Of a DNA stretch of 64,000 nucleotides, positions 51,285-60,079 are shown piece by piece. Under the pieces are notes generated by a model that searched no databases, was not told the DNA's origin, and was given only the letters and a program-made list of their open reading frames with translations. Positions within the stretch are counted from its first letter, which is position 1. Each line of letters opens with the position of its first letter. This DNA is from Fervidibacillus halotolerans. GTDB lineage: Bacteria; Bacillota; Bacilli; Bacillales; Caldibacillaceae. The stretch covers positions 2,134,771 to 2,198,770 of the forward strand of contig NZ_CP106877.1 in assembly GCF_026547205.1 (NCBI RefSeq), read 5' to 3'. Position numbers and translations under genes: made by a program.

Positions 51285-52052
51285 TTAATTCGTATTCTCA
51301 TTTTTATTCAACACCCCAAACATCCCAAACCCTTGAGAGTTTTTAGACCCAAGTGCTGTGTTATAAAGAAACTCGAGCATATCCTTCGGTCCTTCTAATT
51401 CGTAAATGCCATTCCACCCATTGATAATGGTATCTTTGTATTTCGTAATGACTTTATCTTTTGGCGACACCTTTAACGGTTTGATTTTCAACTGTCCTTC
51501 AAATGGTTTTTTGAAAAAGGCCTCGTACTTTTTTTTCGCATTTTCTTCAATGAGATGGGAAAAAGCGAGATCATCCGGATCGAAATATTGGGTGATTTTT
51601 TTGCCGTTATCCCCTACAAACGTACTGTAGACGGTAACAGGTGATAGCATTTTAATTCGAATTTTTTCACTATAAATGGGGGCTACTTGTTCATATTGCA
51701 ATTGCTTAACGGTCACATCCGTTTGATGAAGGCGAATTTGGTCCCGCAACAAAAAGGATTGACCGAGAAGATGAATAAATTTTGGAATGGCAGAACTGAT
51801 GTACCAAGTTATTGGTCCTTTAAAGGTGAGGGATCTTCTTTGGGGATTGAATTCACTTTTTCCGAATAATCGGCTAAATGTGAACGCTTTAAATCGACGG
51901 TTTTCATAGGCATACCCAATTTCATGAATAAAATGTTGAAACTCCTGATCGGTTTCTAATAAATGGTAAATCACACCTTGCAATATTCGTTGATAGTTTA
52001 TGGGTACTTCAGTCTGTTTTTCGGGATTTGAAAAAATAATTTTTAGTCGCAT
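51285..52052 (-). CDS. cas6: Cas6 crRNA-processing endoribonuclease
   Basis: Cuts the repeat RNA, most likely leaving the 8-nt AUUGAAAC handle, and is the only Cas6 in the window, so it should serve both the I-B and III-A complexes. It has the double ferredoxin-like RAMP form: MRLKIIFSNPEKQTEVPINY at the start and the C-terminal glycine-rich loop GSKNSQGFGMFGVLNK. The ATG at 52052 follows AAGGTGA; the in-frame GTG at 52061 is part of that site. 255 residues. It is the first gene of the I-B operon, with a promoter at 52215-52244 and a relic repeat in its predicted 5' UTR. Confidence 0.94.
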   Translation of the reverse strand: MRLKIIFSNPEKQTEVPINYQRILQGVIYHLLETDQEFQHFIHEIGYAYENRRFKAFTFSRLFGKSEFNPQRRSLTFKGPITWYISSAIPKFIHLLGQSFLLRDQIRLHQTDVTVKQLQYEQVAPIYSEKIRIKMLSPVTVYSTFVGDNGKKITQYFDPDDLAFSHLIEENAKKKYEAFFKKPFEGQLKIKPLKVSPKDKVITKYKDTIINGWNGIYELEGPKDMLEFLYNTALGSKNSQGFGMFGVLNKNENTN

Positions 52053-52120
52053 ATGTTTCACCTTTTTGTACCTTTTTAATTTAACTTAACAATGTAAAAG
52101 CCAAAAAAATATTTTACAAA

Positions 52121-52150
52121 TCTATTAGCCCTCATAGGTAAGATCTTCTA
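52121..52150 (-). repeat. Orphan degenerate CRISPR repeat upstream of cas6
   Basis: Seventeen consecutive bases (CCCTCATAGGTAAGATC, plus strand) equal the array repeat; both flanks differ. In crRNA sense it keeps GATCTTACCTATGAGGG, that is, everything just up to the expected Cas6 cut, but the handle ATTGAAAC is replaced. It is not in an array. It lies between the predicted cas6 promoter and the cas6 start. Confidence 0.85.
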
Positions 52151-52214
52151 TCCTTGTTAGTTTAACTATTTCAATTTTCCTGAACGAAATAAGATAGAAT
52201 AGCTTGTCAGTTTT

Positions 52215-52244
52215 ATATTAACTGTTTTTTTTGTAAAAATGCAA
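52215..52244 (-). promoter_or_regulatory. Predicted promoter of the type I-B cas operon
   Basis: Minus strand TTGCAT, 18-bp spacer, TAATAT (extended by AAAA). It would start a transcript about 155 nt before the cas6 ATG, so the orphan repeat would lie in the 5' UTR. Confidence 0.5.
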
Positions 52245-52342
52245 TATTTTATATTTTTCGTTTCAATGGCAAGTTGAATATAGACCGATTCATCTTTTTT
52301 CAAAATATTTGTCAATGGTCGAAAAATAAAATCTCACAACCT

Positions 52343-52561
52343 CTATTTCGAGTCAGCTTCGAGAATCCTATTTAATAGTTCTTTTAATCCTTCATGTACG
52401 AATAATAGATGATAGTTATAAAATCTTTTTCTTACAAAAATATATGTGTCTTTTCCATCTGGCGAATAACTAATTGTTCGAACCTCTTCATCATCATGAG
52501 GTATCAAAGGGATTTGATCTTCTTCCACTTTATATATGCTCATAATATAGAACATCATCAT
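52343..52561 (-). CDS. Small hypothetical protein, pair member 2
   Basis: A frame of up to 72 residues. The likely start may be the internal ATG at 52543 (MSIYKVEEDQIPLIPHDDEE) rather than the ATG ATG ATG at 52561, which has no ribosome site. It begins inside the end of the gene at 52530-52859, so it could be translated by coupling. It has acidic and aromatic patches (TYIFVRKRFYNYHLLFVHEG) and no motif I know. It may be a real small gene or the 3' half of one gene split by a frameshift. Confidence 0.4.
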   Translation of the reverse strand: MMMFYIMSIYKVEEDQIPLIPHDDEEVRTISYSPDGKDTYIFVRKRFYNYHLLFVHEGLKELLNRILEADSK

Positions 52562-52859
52562 TTAATAAAAATTCAACTTCATAGACTGGATCATTTTTTA
52601 ATAGTTTTCTTTCCGACCAGTCCAAATTAGCATACCCTATGTCGTAAATTTGTGCGATCTGAGAAAAATCTGGATCGGAATCTGTGAGAGTCAGTATTAC
52701 CTTTTCTGTTTTGCTGTCCTTTACAATGAATGAATTAACATCATACGATTGCACAAATGCTTCCCCTATAAATTCTGAATGTTTGCGATCGAACCAACCC
52801 CATAAGCTAATGATTCTAGAAACTACTATCATAGTAGTAATAATTTTTTGTCGATCCAA
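52530..52859 (-). CDS. Small hypothetical protein, pair member 1
   Basis: 109 residues from a TTG with GGATGGAGTGA upstream: (M)DRQKIITTMIVVSRIISLWG is a short hydrophobic N-terminus, possibly a signal anchor. A soluble part with SFIVKDSKTEKVILTLTDSD follows. No recognised family. It overlaps the next frame by 32 bp. It lies between array 3 and the I-B operon promoter, in the same direction as the cas genes, but there is no evidence that it has a CRISPR role. Confidence 0.45.
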   Translation of the reverse strand: MDRQKIITTMIVVSRIISLWGWFDRKHSEFIGEAFVQSYDVNSFIVKDSKTEKVILTLTDSDPDFSQIAQIYDIGYANLDWSERKLLKNDPVYEVEFLLNDDVLYYEHI

Positions 52860-53371
52860 ATCACTCCATCCCTTCTTTTATTTTCAAATATCTGAAAGGG
52901 TAACAATACTTTATAAAGAAAAATTGATTAATTTTTTATATTCATATCATACAAAATATTTCTGGTCAACATGATACTTCTTTATTCCTCCCACGCAGGA
53001 AGGGTGTGAGTATGATTTATGTTCTTAGTGAAATTGATCGATCGTGTTTGATTCTGTTTTATGTGAATCATTAACAAAATGAGTTATATTTTCACTATTT
53101 CAATCATTATTTTTAATTGAAATCTTTTTATGTTTATTTATATCTTAATCAGAGAAAATTTCATTACTTTATTGTGTAGTATTTCACAATAAAGTATAAT
53201 GGGACTTGTAAACGCATTCCCATTTTATGAGGAGTATCCGTAAATTTGATTTTCATGAGCTGAAGTATGAAAAAGTTTTTTATGCTTAAAATAATCCTCG
53301 ATGGAACTTTAGTTTGAAAATTAATGCGGTGGATCATCTGATTTTTCAACAATCAATAAAGGAGAGTGGAC
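52860..53371. other. AT-rich spacer, nothing recognised
   Basis: About 510 bp with only short frames and no clear RNA, repeat or promoter signal beyond AT-rich text. It separates the small pair from the dehydrogenase remnant. Confidence 0.4.
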
Positions 53372-53506
53372 ATGATTCAATTTATCCCAATGGGTCACCC
53401 ACAAGAAACACGGGATATTGCCAATTTAGTCCCTTTCCTATGTTGTGAAGCAGGCGATAACATCACTGCCCAAACGATCGCTGTCGATGGTGGGATGACG
53501 ATTTAA
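53372..53506 (+). pseudogene. C-terminal remnant of a short-chain dehydrogenase/reductase
   Basis: A 44-codon frame (MIQFIPMGHPQETRDIANLV, then PFLCCEAGDNITAQTIAVDG, then GMTI) matches the last ~45 residues of SDR enzymes of the FabG type (normally 'PEEIA..V.FLASDEASYITGQTI.VDGGMTI'). The NAD site and the Tyr-Lys catalytic pair are absent. An intact AAAGGAGAG precedes the ATG, which suggests an internal deletion or a chance new start. A strong terminator follows. Confidence 0.65.
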
Positions 53507-53589
53507 TTCCCCTGTTACATAATCTTAAAAAAAGATTTGAATTAAGATCTATCTATTAACAACCGTTCTTTTGCATGAATGACAAATTC

Positions 53590-53623
53590 GCTCTCGGTTC
53601 CAATAAAGGGCCGAGAGCTTTTT
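53590..53623 (+). terminator. Terminator after the SDR remnant
   Basis: GCTCTCGG pairs with CCGAGAGC, followed by TTTTT. The intact terminator supports a former plus-strand gene here. Confidence 0.88.
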
Positions 53624-53754
53624 CATGAAAATCGTATATAGTTGATTTCGACCTTAATCCATTTGAAACAATCTCAATCAATCCCATTTCAAACTCACCC
53701 ATTTCACAAGGAACATGGATTAGATTGAACAGCTAGGAAATATCTTTTATCTAG

Positions 53755-54715
53755 ATTTTAATCCCTCATAGGTAAGATCAAACACAATTTTTCCTTGCTT
53801 CCTCGGTTTCATATATTCGTTTCAATCCCTCATAGGTAAGATCAAAACTTTTGGTCATTCGCCCAGAATCACGTTGTTTGGGACGAGTTTCAATCCCTCA
53901 TAGGTAAGATCAAAACACAGTTAGGCTACGAGAGGTGTTAGAGAAGAATGTAGAGTTTCAATCCCTCATAGGTAAGATCAAAACATAATGAAATCAATCC
54001 GTATGACGTTGTAGACTATGGATGGTTTCAATCCCTCATAGGTAAGATCAAAACGATCTTGACTTGTCCATCGGTTGGCTCTGTCCAGGTAGTTTCAATC
54101 CCTCATAGGTAAGATCAAAACTCTGACTCGAAAAAGACAAACGGATCGTGAGCACGATGTTTCAATCCCTCATAGGTAAGATCAAAACAGTAACGGATTT
54201 ACTTACAACTGTACAAAGTGGGGGTTTCAATCCCTCATAGGTAAGATCAAAACTTTACGCAGGTTTGAAACTCTTTTTTGAAAATGTAGTTTCAATCCCT
54301 CATAGGTAAGATCAAAACTTAACGTCTTTTGCTGATAGTTTTCCTGATATACCTAAGTTTCAATCCCTCATAGGTAAGATCAAAACCCTACTGCTTCGGC
54401 TGCTGGTGCACTTGGTACATGGAGTTTCAATCCCTCATAGGTAAGATCAAAACCCTGTTGGTGATATACTTACGCATTTCTCTTTATTATGTTTCAATCC
54501 CTCATAGGTAAGATCAAAACGAATATCTAGGACAAGCTGAAAAGGGGCAAGGTCAGTTTCAATCCCTCATAGGTAAGATCAAAACCTATTTAATTTTGGA
54601 GGTTTTAAAAATGGATGAAGGTTTCAATCCCTCATAGGTAAGATCAAAACCACCTATCTCACGATCGGAGCAACGACGAAGAAATGTTTCAATCCCTCAT
54701 AGGTAAGATCAAAAC
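53755..54715 (-). CRISPR. CRISPR array 3 (15 repeats, 14 spacers)
   Basis: Same 30-bp repeat as arrays 1 and 2; fourteen perfect copies plus a degenerate leftmost one (53755-53784, with ATTTTAATCCC and ATCAAACA). Spacers are 34-40 bp. The leader is at the right (54716-54903), so it too is read on the minus strand, toward the I-B operon. The SDR remnant and its terminator lie just past its old end. Confidence 0.97.
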
Positions 54716-54903
54716 CCAAAAAATATTGGTAAATCAACATTTTTGGGTTATTCGATTTTTCAGAAATATTATAACAAACTGGGATTTTTTTGACAACTGG
54801 TGGTTAAAAAATACAGGGGCATCAACGATTCAGAGAGTTTGTGATAAATTCACAAACTGTCGTCGATCCCCCGGGGTTTTTGCACTACTGGAGGTCGACG
54901 ACA
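54716..54903 (-). promoter_or_regulatory. Leader and promoter of array 3
   Basis: The same parts as leaders 1 and 2: a hairpin at the first repeat, minus-strand TTGTCA-N17-TATAAT (54768-54796), a dyad TTGTGATAAATTCACAA (54839-54855) that differs from the other leaders in its loop but keeps pairing, and the 46-bp inverted repeat (54858-54903). Past it (54904-55120) I see no gene. Confidence 0.9.
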
Positions 54904-55120
54904 ATTATTTTAAAATAATTCTTTCTAAAATTACAAAAAATGATGGAAAAAGAGTACAATGAATCATACGCTTACCAAGGCGGAAATTTAATTTTCGTCC
55001 TCAATAAGCATGAAAACTCATTTTGTCATATGAAATTCCTTCACATTCCTTGAATGATTGAAATGAACGAATCGATGCTACCTTTTTCTTCAACAAAAAT
55101 CCTTCTATTTATAATATCTT

Positions 55121-57547
55121 CTAAATTTCATTTAATTTCACCCGCTGCAATCGTAATGCGTTCAGAACAACTGTAACAGAACTAAACGCCATTGCTGCAC
55201 CGGCGAGCCAAGGAGCTAAAAATCCCATAGCAGCAATTGGGATTCCGATCGAATTGTAAGCAAGAGCCCAAAACAAATTTTGTCGGATGTTTTGAATCGT
55301 TTTTCTGCTCATGTAGATCGCATCGGCAATTCCATTTAAGTCCCCACGAATCAACGTCACGTCTGCCGCTTCCATCGCCACATCGGCTCCTGTCCCGATG
55401 GCCATTCCTACATCCGCTACTGTTAGAGCAGGGGCATCATTGATTCCATCGCCGACCATCGCCACCTGTTTTCCTTTATCCTGCAAATTTTGAATTTCCT
55501 TCGCCTTTTCTTCTGGAAGTACTTCTGCAATCACAGTGGAAATCCCTGTCTCTGTCGCAATCGATTGAGCCGTTCGTTTGTTATCCCCAGTGATCATGAC
55601 GACATCCAATCCTAATTCGAAAAGTCTGTGGATAGCTTTCACCGATGTTTCTTTAATCGTATCTGCCACGGCGAGAAGTCCTGCAAATTGTCCATCAATC
55701 GCAACGAACATGACCGTTTTTCCGTCCTTTTCCAATTGCTCCACTTTCGCAGATACATCCCGAAATTCAATGCCGTTTTCGCCCATCAGTCGCCTCGTTC
55801 CGACAAGAACTTTTTTTCCTTGGACGATGGATTCAATACCGAAACCGGGAATGGCATGAAATTGGTCAGGTTCGAAAAGGGAAATTCCTTTTTCACGTAT
55901 TCCTTCAACAATCGCTTCTGCTAGTGGATGCTCAGAATTCCGCTCTGCAGTGCCAACCAATTGTAATATTTCCGATTCCGTCCATCCTTTTTCTGGAAGT
56001 ACATCCGTCAATATTGGTTTTCCATTTGTGACCGTTCCCGTTTTATCAAGAACGACCGTATCAATTTTATGGGTCTGTTCCAAATATTCCCCACTTTTAA
56101 ATAAAATGCCGAATTCTGCTGCTCTACCTGATCCAGCCATAATCGAAGTTGGCGTCGCTAAGCCTAGGGCACACGGACAGGCGATGACCAAAACAGCGAT
56201 CATGTTTTCCAATGCTAAAGCAAATTGACCTGGTTCCAGCCAAAGGTACCATATAAAAAAGGTAATGATACTTATCGTGACGACAACTGGAACAAAAATA
56301 CCGGAAATTTGGTCAGCTAACCGTTGAATAGGTGGTTTCGATCCTTGGGCTTCTTCCACCACTTGAATGATTTGGGCCAAAGCGGTATCCTTACCTACCT
56401 TCGTCGCTTTCATTTCTAAAAATCCATTTTGGTTGATTGTCGCACCGAATACAAAATCGCCTTCTCCTTTATCTACAGGAATACTTTCCCCGGTTAACAT
56501 CGATTCATCCACCGCTGATTGCCCCGATAAAATGACCCCATCCACTGGGATTTTTTCACCAGGACGTATTTTAACAATATCCCCAACAACCACTTCTTCC
56601 AATGGGACCATGTATTCTTTACCATCTCGAATAACGGTCGCTGTCTTAGGTTTCAGTCCCATCAATTTTTTAATCGCTTCCGATGAACGTCCCTTCGCTT
56701 TCGCTTCGAAATATTTTCCGAGTAGAATAAGCGTAATTAAAACCGCACTCGTTTCAAAATAAAGGGCCTGTGGGGATTCGTCTACAGAAAGGGAACGGAA
56801 AATTAAATATAGACTATAAAAATACGCTGCAGATGTTCCCATCGCGACTAAAACGTCCATATTCGCACTCTTATTTTTCAATGCTTTATAGGCACCTGTA
56901 TAAAATTGCCACCCAATTATAAATTGGACCGGTGTAGCGAGGGCTAATTGTACCCACGGATTCATGAAAAGTTCAGGGACGTAAATAAAGGACGTAAAGG
57001 AAAAGTGACCGACCATGGTCCACAATAACGGAAAGGAAAGGATTGCAGATAACAGGAATTTGCGCCATTGTTTATGGATGGCATGTTCGCGTCGGTCTTC
57101 CACAGCCTCTTTTTGATCCCTTTTTTCCGCTGCCCCGTAACCGAGTTTTTCGATTCGGCTGATGATATCCTCAGTTGATACGAGTTGTGGGTTGTATTCT
57201 ACCGTTGCGTTTTCTAACGCAAGATTGACGGAGGCTCGGGTAATCCCATCCATCTTGTTCAGACCTTTTTCAATCCGATTCGCACATGCGGCACAGCTCA
57301 TCCCAGTAATTTCGAATTCTACCCGATCAGTAACTACATCGTAACCGAGATCACGGATTTTTTGTTGGAAAACTGATGGATTGGTTTGCTCCGGATCGTA
57401 ATTCACGTTCGCTTTTTCCAAGGCTAAGTTTACATTTGCCTGTTCAACACCATCTATTTTTTTCAGTCCCTTTTCAATTCGATTGGCACAGGCCGCACAA
57501 GTCATCCCTGATATTTGAAAAGTAACATTCTTTTTATTTTCAGCCAT
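55121..57547 (-). CDS. copA: Copper-exporting P1B-type ATPase CopA
   Basis: Membrane pump that exports Cu(I). Two N-terminal heavy-metal domains each carry [15 protein letters not shown]- or [15 protein letters not shown]-type CxxC motifs (near residues 10 and 78). The intramembrane metal motif is [13 protein letters not shown], the TGE motif is MLTGESIPV, the phosphorylation site is [12 protein letters not shown], the HP motif is SEHPLAEAI and the hinge is [14 protein letters not shown]. The ATG at 57547 follows GGAGGTGGGATCA (808 residues); the frame is open to 57571. It receives copper from CopZ, encoded upstream, and is controlled by CsoR. Confidence 0.97.
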   Translation of the reverse strand: MAENKKNVTFQISGMTCAACANRIEKGLKKIDGVEQANVNLALEKANVNYDPEQTNPSVFQQKIRDLGYDVVTDRVEFEITGMSCAACANRIEKGLNKMDGITRASVNLALENATVEYNPQLVSTEDIISRIEKLGYGAAEKRDQKEAVEDRREHAIHKQWRKFLLSAILSFPLLWTMVGHFSFTSFIYVPELFMNPWVQLALATPVQFIIGWQFYTGAYKALKNKSANMDVLVAMGTSAAYFYSLYLIFRSLSVDESPQALYFETSAVLITLILLGKYFEAKAKGRSSEAIKKLMGLKPKTATVIRDGKEYMVPLEEVVVGDIVKIRPGEKIPVDGVILSGQSAVDESMLTGESIPVDKGEGDFVFGATINQNGFLEMKATKVGKDTALAQIIQVVEEAQGSKPPIQRLADQISGIFVPVVVTISIITFFIWYLWLEPGQFALALENMIAVLVIACPCALGLATPTSIMAGSGRAAEFGILFKSGEYLEQTHKIDTVVLDKTGTVTNGKPILTDVLPEKGWTESEILQLVGTAERNSEHPLAEAIVEGIREKGISLFEPDQFHAIPGFGIESIVQGKKVLVGTRRLMGENGIEFRDVSAKVEQLEKDGKTVMFVAIDGQFAGLLAVADTIKETSVKAIHRLFELGLDVVMITGDNKRTAQSIATETGISTVIAEVLPEEKAKEIQNLQDKGKQVAMVGDGINDAPALTVADVGMAIGTGADVAMEAADVTLIRGDLNGIADAIYMSRKTIQNIRQNLFWALAYNSIGIPIAAMGFLAPWLAGAAMAFSSVTVVLNALRLQRVKLNEI

Positions 57548-57563
57548 TGATCCCACCTCCATT

Positions 57564-57686
57564 CGGGTCAAGGGGACGGTTCCTTTCAGGGTGGGTCAAG
57601 GGGACGGTTCCTTTGACCCACCCTGGGTCGAGGTTCCTGTCCCCTTGACCCACTTCACCCACCTGGGTCGAGGTTCCTGTCCCCTT
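57564..57686. repeat. Tandem palindromic elements between copZ and copA, copies 3-4
   Basis: The largest cluster: GGGTCAAGGGGACGGTTCC occurs twice (once followed by TTTGACCC), then GGGTCGAGGTTCCTGTCCCC occurs twice (once followed by TTGACCC). The halves are complementary and could fold into one long stem. It ends one base before the copZ stop codon and touches the copA ribosome site region, so it could affect copZ:copA expression ratios. Confidence 0.85.
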
Positions 57687-57687
57687 T

Positions 57688-57891
57688 CTATACTTCGTAG
57701 CCTTGGTCTTCGATCGCTTCTTTGATCGTTTCCAACGATACGATTTCCGGATTGAATTCCACATCTACCTTTCCTTCTTGAAGGTGGACGACGACCCGAT
57801 CCACTCCATGTAATGCACCTACGCTTCCTTCAACCGCCTTTACACAGTGTGCACATGACATTCCTTTTACATCCAATGTAACTTTATTCAT
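57688..57891 (-). CDS. copZ: Copper chaperone CopZ
   Basis: Soluble ferredoxin-like heavy-metal-associated protein that carries Cu(I) to CopA. 67 residues: MNKVTLDVKGMSCAHCVKAV, with the metal site CAHC (MxCxxC), and an end EAIEDQGYEV. AAGGAGAC lies before the ATG at 57891; the frame is open to 57909. It lies between csoR and copA; a cluster of small palindromic elements fills the gap to copA. Confidence 0.96.
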   Translation of the reverse strand: MNKVTLDVKGMSCAHCVKAVEGSVGALHGVDRVVVHLQEGKVDVEFNPEIVSLETIKEAIEDQGYEV

Positions 57892-58135
57892 CGCTTTGTC
57901 TCCTTCCAATTTTTATTGCAAATTAAAACGATCATCAAAAAAAGAAGAGATTTGTTTGTAAAGAGTTTTTCCATCGTACAATTTTTGACCATTTCGTACT
58001 TCATCGACGAAACAACCCATGGTGTTCTCCCAGCCAACACCATTTCAATCTTCCTACAAAAGGGATCTACTCATTTCAACGCAACAATTCGCTCTCAATA
58101 CAAGCCAAACATTTTTCACACAAAAAATGCATTCG

Positions 58136-58471
58136 CTATTTTTTCATCACCCGTTGAATCGTCCCGAGAAATTCGTCCAACACATCCAAATCCCCCTCTT
58201 GAATCCGTTCGACGACACATGTTTTTAAATGACCTTCAAGGAGAATTTTGGAAACCCCATTTAAGGCCGATTGAATCGATGCAATTTGGTTTAACACATC
58301 ATCGCAATACGTATCCTCTTCGATTAGCCTTTTCACACCACGAATTTGACCTTCAATTTTGTTCAAACGATTAATTAAGTTTCTTTTCGTGGCTTCCGAA
58401 TGATGACTTTTTCGATCACTACACGTACCACAACATACCCCCGATTGCTCGCTTACTTCCATATCAACCAT
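58136..58471 (-). CDS. csoR: Copper-sensing repressor CsoR
   Basis: Cu(I)-responsive repressor of the DUF156/CsoR family. Copper ligands Cys-His-Cys are seen in EDTYCDDVLNQ, EGHLKTC (His and Cys), and the fold is RNLINRLNKIEGQIRGVKRL. The N-terminus has an extra cysteine-rich stretch (SGVCCGTCSDRKSHHSE), which could bind metal too. AAAGGAGAAGG precedes the ATG at 58471 (111 residues). It is the first gene of csoR-copZ-copA, with a CsoR-type operator 70 bp upstream. The gap to copZ (57892-58135) shows no other gene. Confidence 0.95.
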   Translation of the reverse strand: MVDMEVSEQSGVCCGTCSDRKSHHSEATKRNLINRLNKIEGQIRGVKRLIEEDTYCDDVLNQIASIQSALNGVSKILLEGHLKTCVVERIQEGDLDVLDEFLGTIQRVMKK

Positions 58472-58540
58472 ATTCCTTCTCCTTTTCAATGTGTCTATTT
58501 TGTCATCTATATATGATGATCAAATCGTCCTACATCCATA

Positions 58541-58566
58541 GTATACTATACCCCCCTATACTATAC
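58541..58566 (-). promoter_or_regulatory. CsoR operator
   Basis: GTATACTATACCCCCC then TATACTATAC: an AT-rich inverted repeat around a C6/G6 tract, the arrangement known for CsoR boxes. It lies upstream of csoR, at the expected promoter. Confidence 0.75.
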
Positions 58567-58956
58567 AAATCGTTTTTATTCAATTCGAACCTTCTTCCCT
58601 CGTCAGTTTCTAATTTTTCATATACGAAAACGCATCACGTAATAATAAACAGTGCCTAACTCTACCCACGATCACAAAAGTCCAAGGAAACTAATTGAAA
58701 AACGTTTGCTCAACAGGTTCGTAACTACGAATGTTTCGCTACTTTTTATTAAATAAAGCCCGTTCCAAGTCCATTTTGCACAAGAATGGACATATGTATA
58801 AATGATAAAATTGTAAATTAGGATAACTATTCCGATAAAAAATTTATAGTAATTTCCCAACAGATAAAATATTAATACGATTCGTTGTATCTGTTTAAAA
58901 GTTATTGTAAAATGCATTTATAATCCTATATGCATATTAGTGAAAGGAGGCCATTT

Positions 58957-59256
58957 ATGGTTTCAAAAGTTTTAAAATGGGTCACTGGTGGAATGGAGGC
59001 AATTTTAGGTTTTCCGATTATTGGTGCAAGTATTATTATCGGGTTTCTGTGGACCCCGTTACTCTTCATGTTGATCCTTCATATCGTAACATTAGTCTTT
59101 AGTGTAAAAGAAAATACGGAAATCGCACCAAGCATTTTAGGCATCGTTACCTCTTGTGTTGGATGGATTCCATTCGTCGGTATGACTATGCATATCATCA
59201 CAGCAATTTTATTAATGGTCAGTGCTTCAAAGAAAGATGCTGCTGAGCAATACTGA
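58957..59256 (+). CDS. Small membrane protein (unknown)
   Basis: 99 residues, MVSKVLKWVTGGMEAILGFP, with two or three hydrophobic helices (IIGASIIIGFLWTPLLFMLI, SILGIVTSCVGWIPFVGM, HIITAILLMVSAS) and a short charged tail. GAAAGGAGGCC lies before the ATG at 58957. It resembles small YqkC/DUF-type integral proteins only in general. It is a single gene with no partner nearby. Confidence 0.7.
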   Translation: MVSKVLKWVTGGMEAILGFPIIGASIIIGFLWTPLLFMLILHIVTLVFSVKENTEIAPSILGIVTSCVGWIPFVGMTMHIITAILLMVSASKKDAAEQY

Positions 59257-59560
59257 TCCGATTCATTGATCCTCTAAATCCTTTGGGCATATGTTCGAAA
59301 CTGTAATTTTTATATGTTTTTCCTTCCATCAAATTACAAAAGAAGCAAAATACTACTCTTCATATTAATTAAAAAAAGTGGTGTGAATGATTAAACGTAA
59401 TTTATATTGTTCTATTTGTGGAAGAGAAAAAAGAAATGTATGTGAAGAGTAAAGTTCCAGAAAAAACGGCGATGGTATAAATGAAAGCATATTTGAAAAA
59501 CTAGTGCAATCATTTGAAAAGACTGTTATAAAAAAATTAGAATATTAAAGATTTGAATCG
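59257..59560. other. Spacer with a tiny CxxC frame
   Basis: A 21-codon frame at 59387 (MIKRNLYCSICGREKRNVCE) has a CxxC-x7-C pattern like the start of a zinc ribbon, then stops. It is too short to call a gene and may be a remnant. Confidence 0.3.
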
Positions 59561-59700
59561 GAGGGGCTGTCCGATTAGTCCCTAAAAGGGAAGGTGGCGG
59601 GCTATCCTTTAGGGAACAGCACGAGCCGAAGACCCCGCAGATGAGCTTGCGAGTCTAGGAGGCTGAGGCCGTGTCCGCGGAAAGCGCCGCCACAAAATTC
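59561..59700. repeat. GC-rich structured intergenic element
   Basis: A GC island in AT-rich surroundings, containing CGAAGACCCCGCAG and GTGTCCGCGGAAAGCG. GTGGCGG near 59594 can pair with CCGCCAC near 59686, closing a ~100-nt fold with inner pairing. I recall very similar sequences dispersed between genes in many Bacillaceae; the function is unknown. A second GC patch (GAGCGAAGCGTAGCGAAGTG, 59822) follows. Confidence 0.55.
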
Positions 59701-59928
59701 ATCATGTGCATTTTATGAAAGGGGCTGTACTTTTTGACAACTCCTTTTTTATTTTTAGCGGTCAAAAGTAAAACTTTCTGAAGAAGAAAATACGTGGCAA
59801 TTGTCAACGGTCAATCGGACTGAGCGAAGCGTAGCGAAGTGAGAGGGAATTTAAAGCGTTGATCATAAGCTCGCACCCGAATCCTTTTGAGCAGAACAAC
59901 GGCTTTCGATATAAAGGATTGGTGAAGA

Positions 59929-60012
59929 ATGAGGGAAGAACAAGCCTACTGGACTAATGAAGTAGCGGAATCTTTATCCATATCTGATATCACCAAGTGG
60001 TGTCTTGAATAG
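59929..60012 (+). pseudogene. Remnant of a plasmid/phage-type HTH (DUF3967-like) gene
   Basis: MREEQAYWTNEVAESLSISD, then ITKWCLE and TAG. This matches the start of MerR-like HTH proteins (usual form 'YWTKDVAEILGIGDSTLRKWCLELE'). The recognition helix has lost a few residues, and a stop codon ends the frame after 27 residues. No start of the usual long coiled-coil part remains. Confidence 0.5.
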
Positions 60013-60079
60013 GAAAGACAAGATCATTGTAAAAGGATAGAATAATAGTCGTGCTTTCCTCCCTCGATCGACTAAATTC

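Noticed and set aside
52019-52052. Second degenerate repeat (GGTGAAAC) right before cas6, completing a creA/creR-like mini-array
   Set aside because: Only TGAAAC matches and AGGTGA is better explained as the cas6 ribosome site; kept only as a test in the finding on the orphan repeat.
53164-53352. Minus-strand 62-codon frame near the SDR remnant
   Set aside because: AT-rich chance frame with no ribosome site or recognisable pattern.
54684-54962. Plus-strand 92-codon frame starting in the last repeat of array 3
   Set aside because: It reads the leader antisense; no ribosome site and no homologue pattern.
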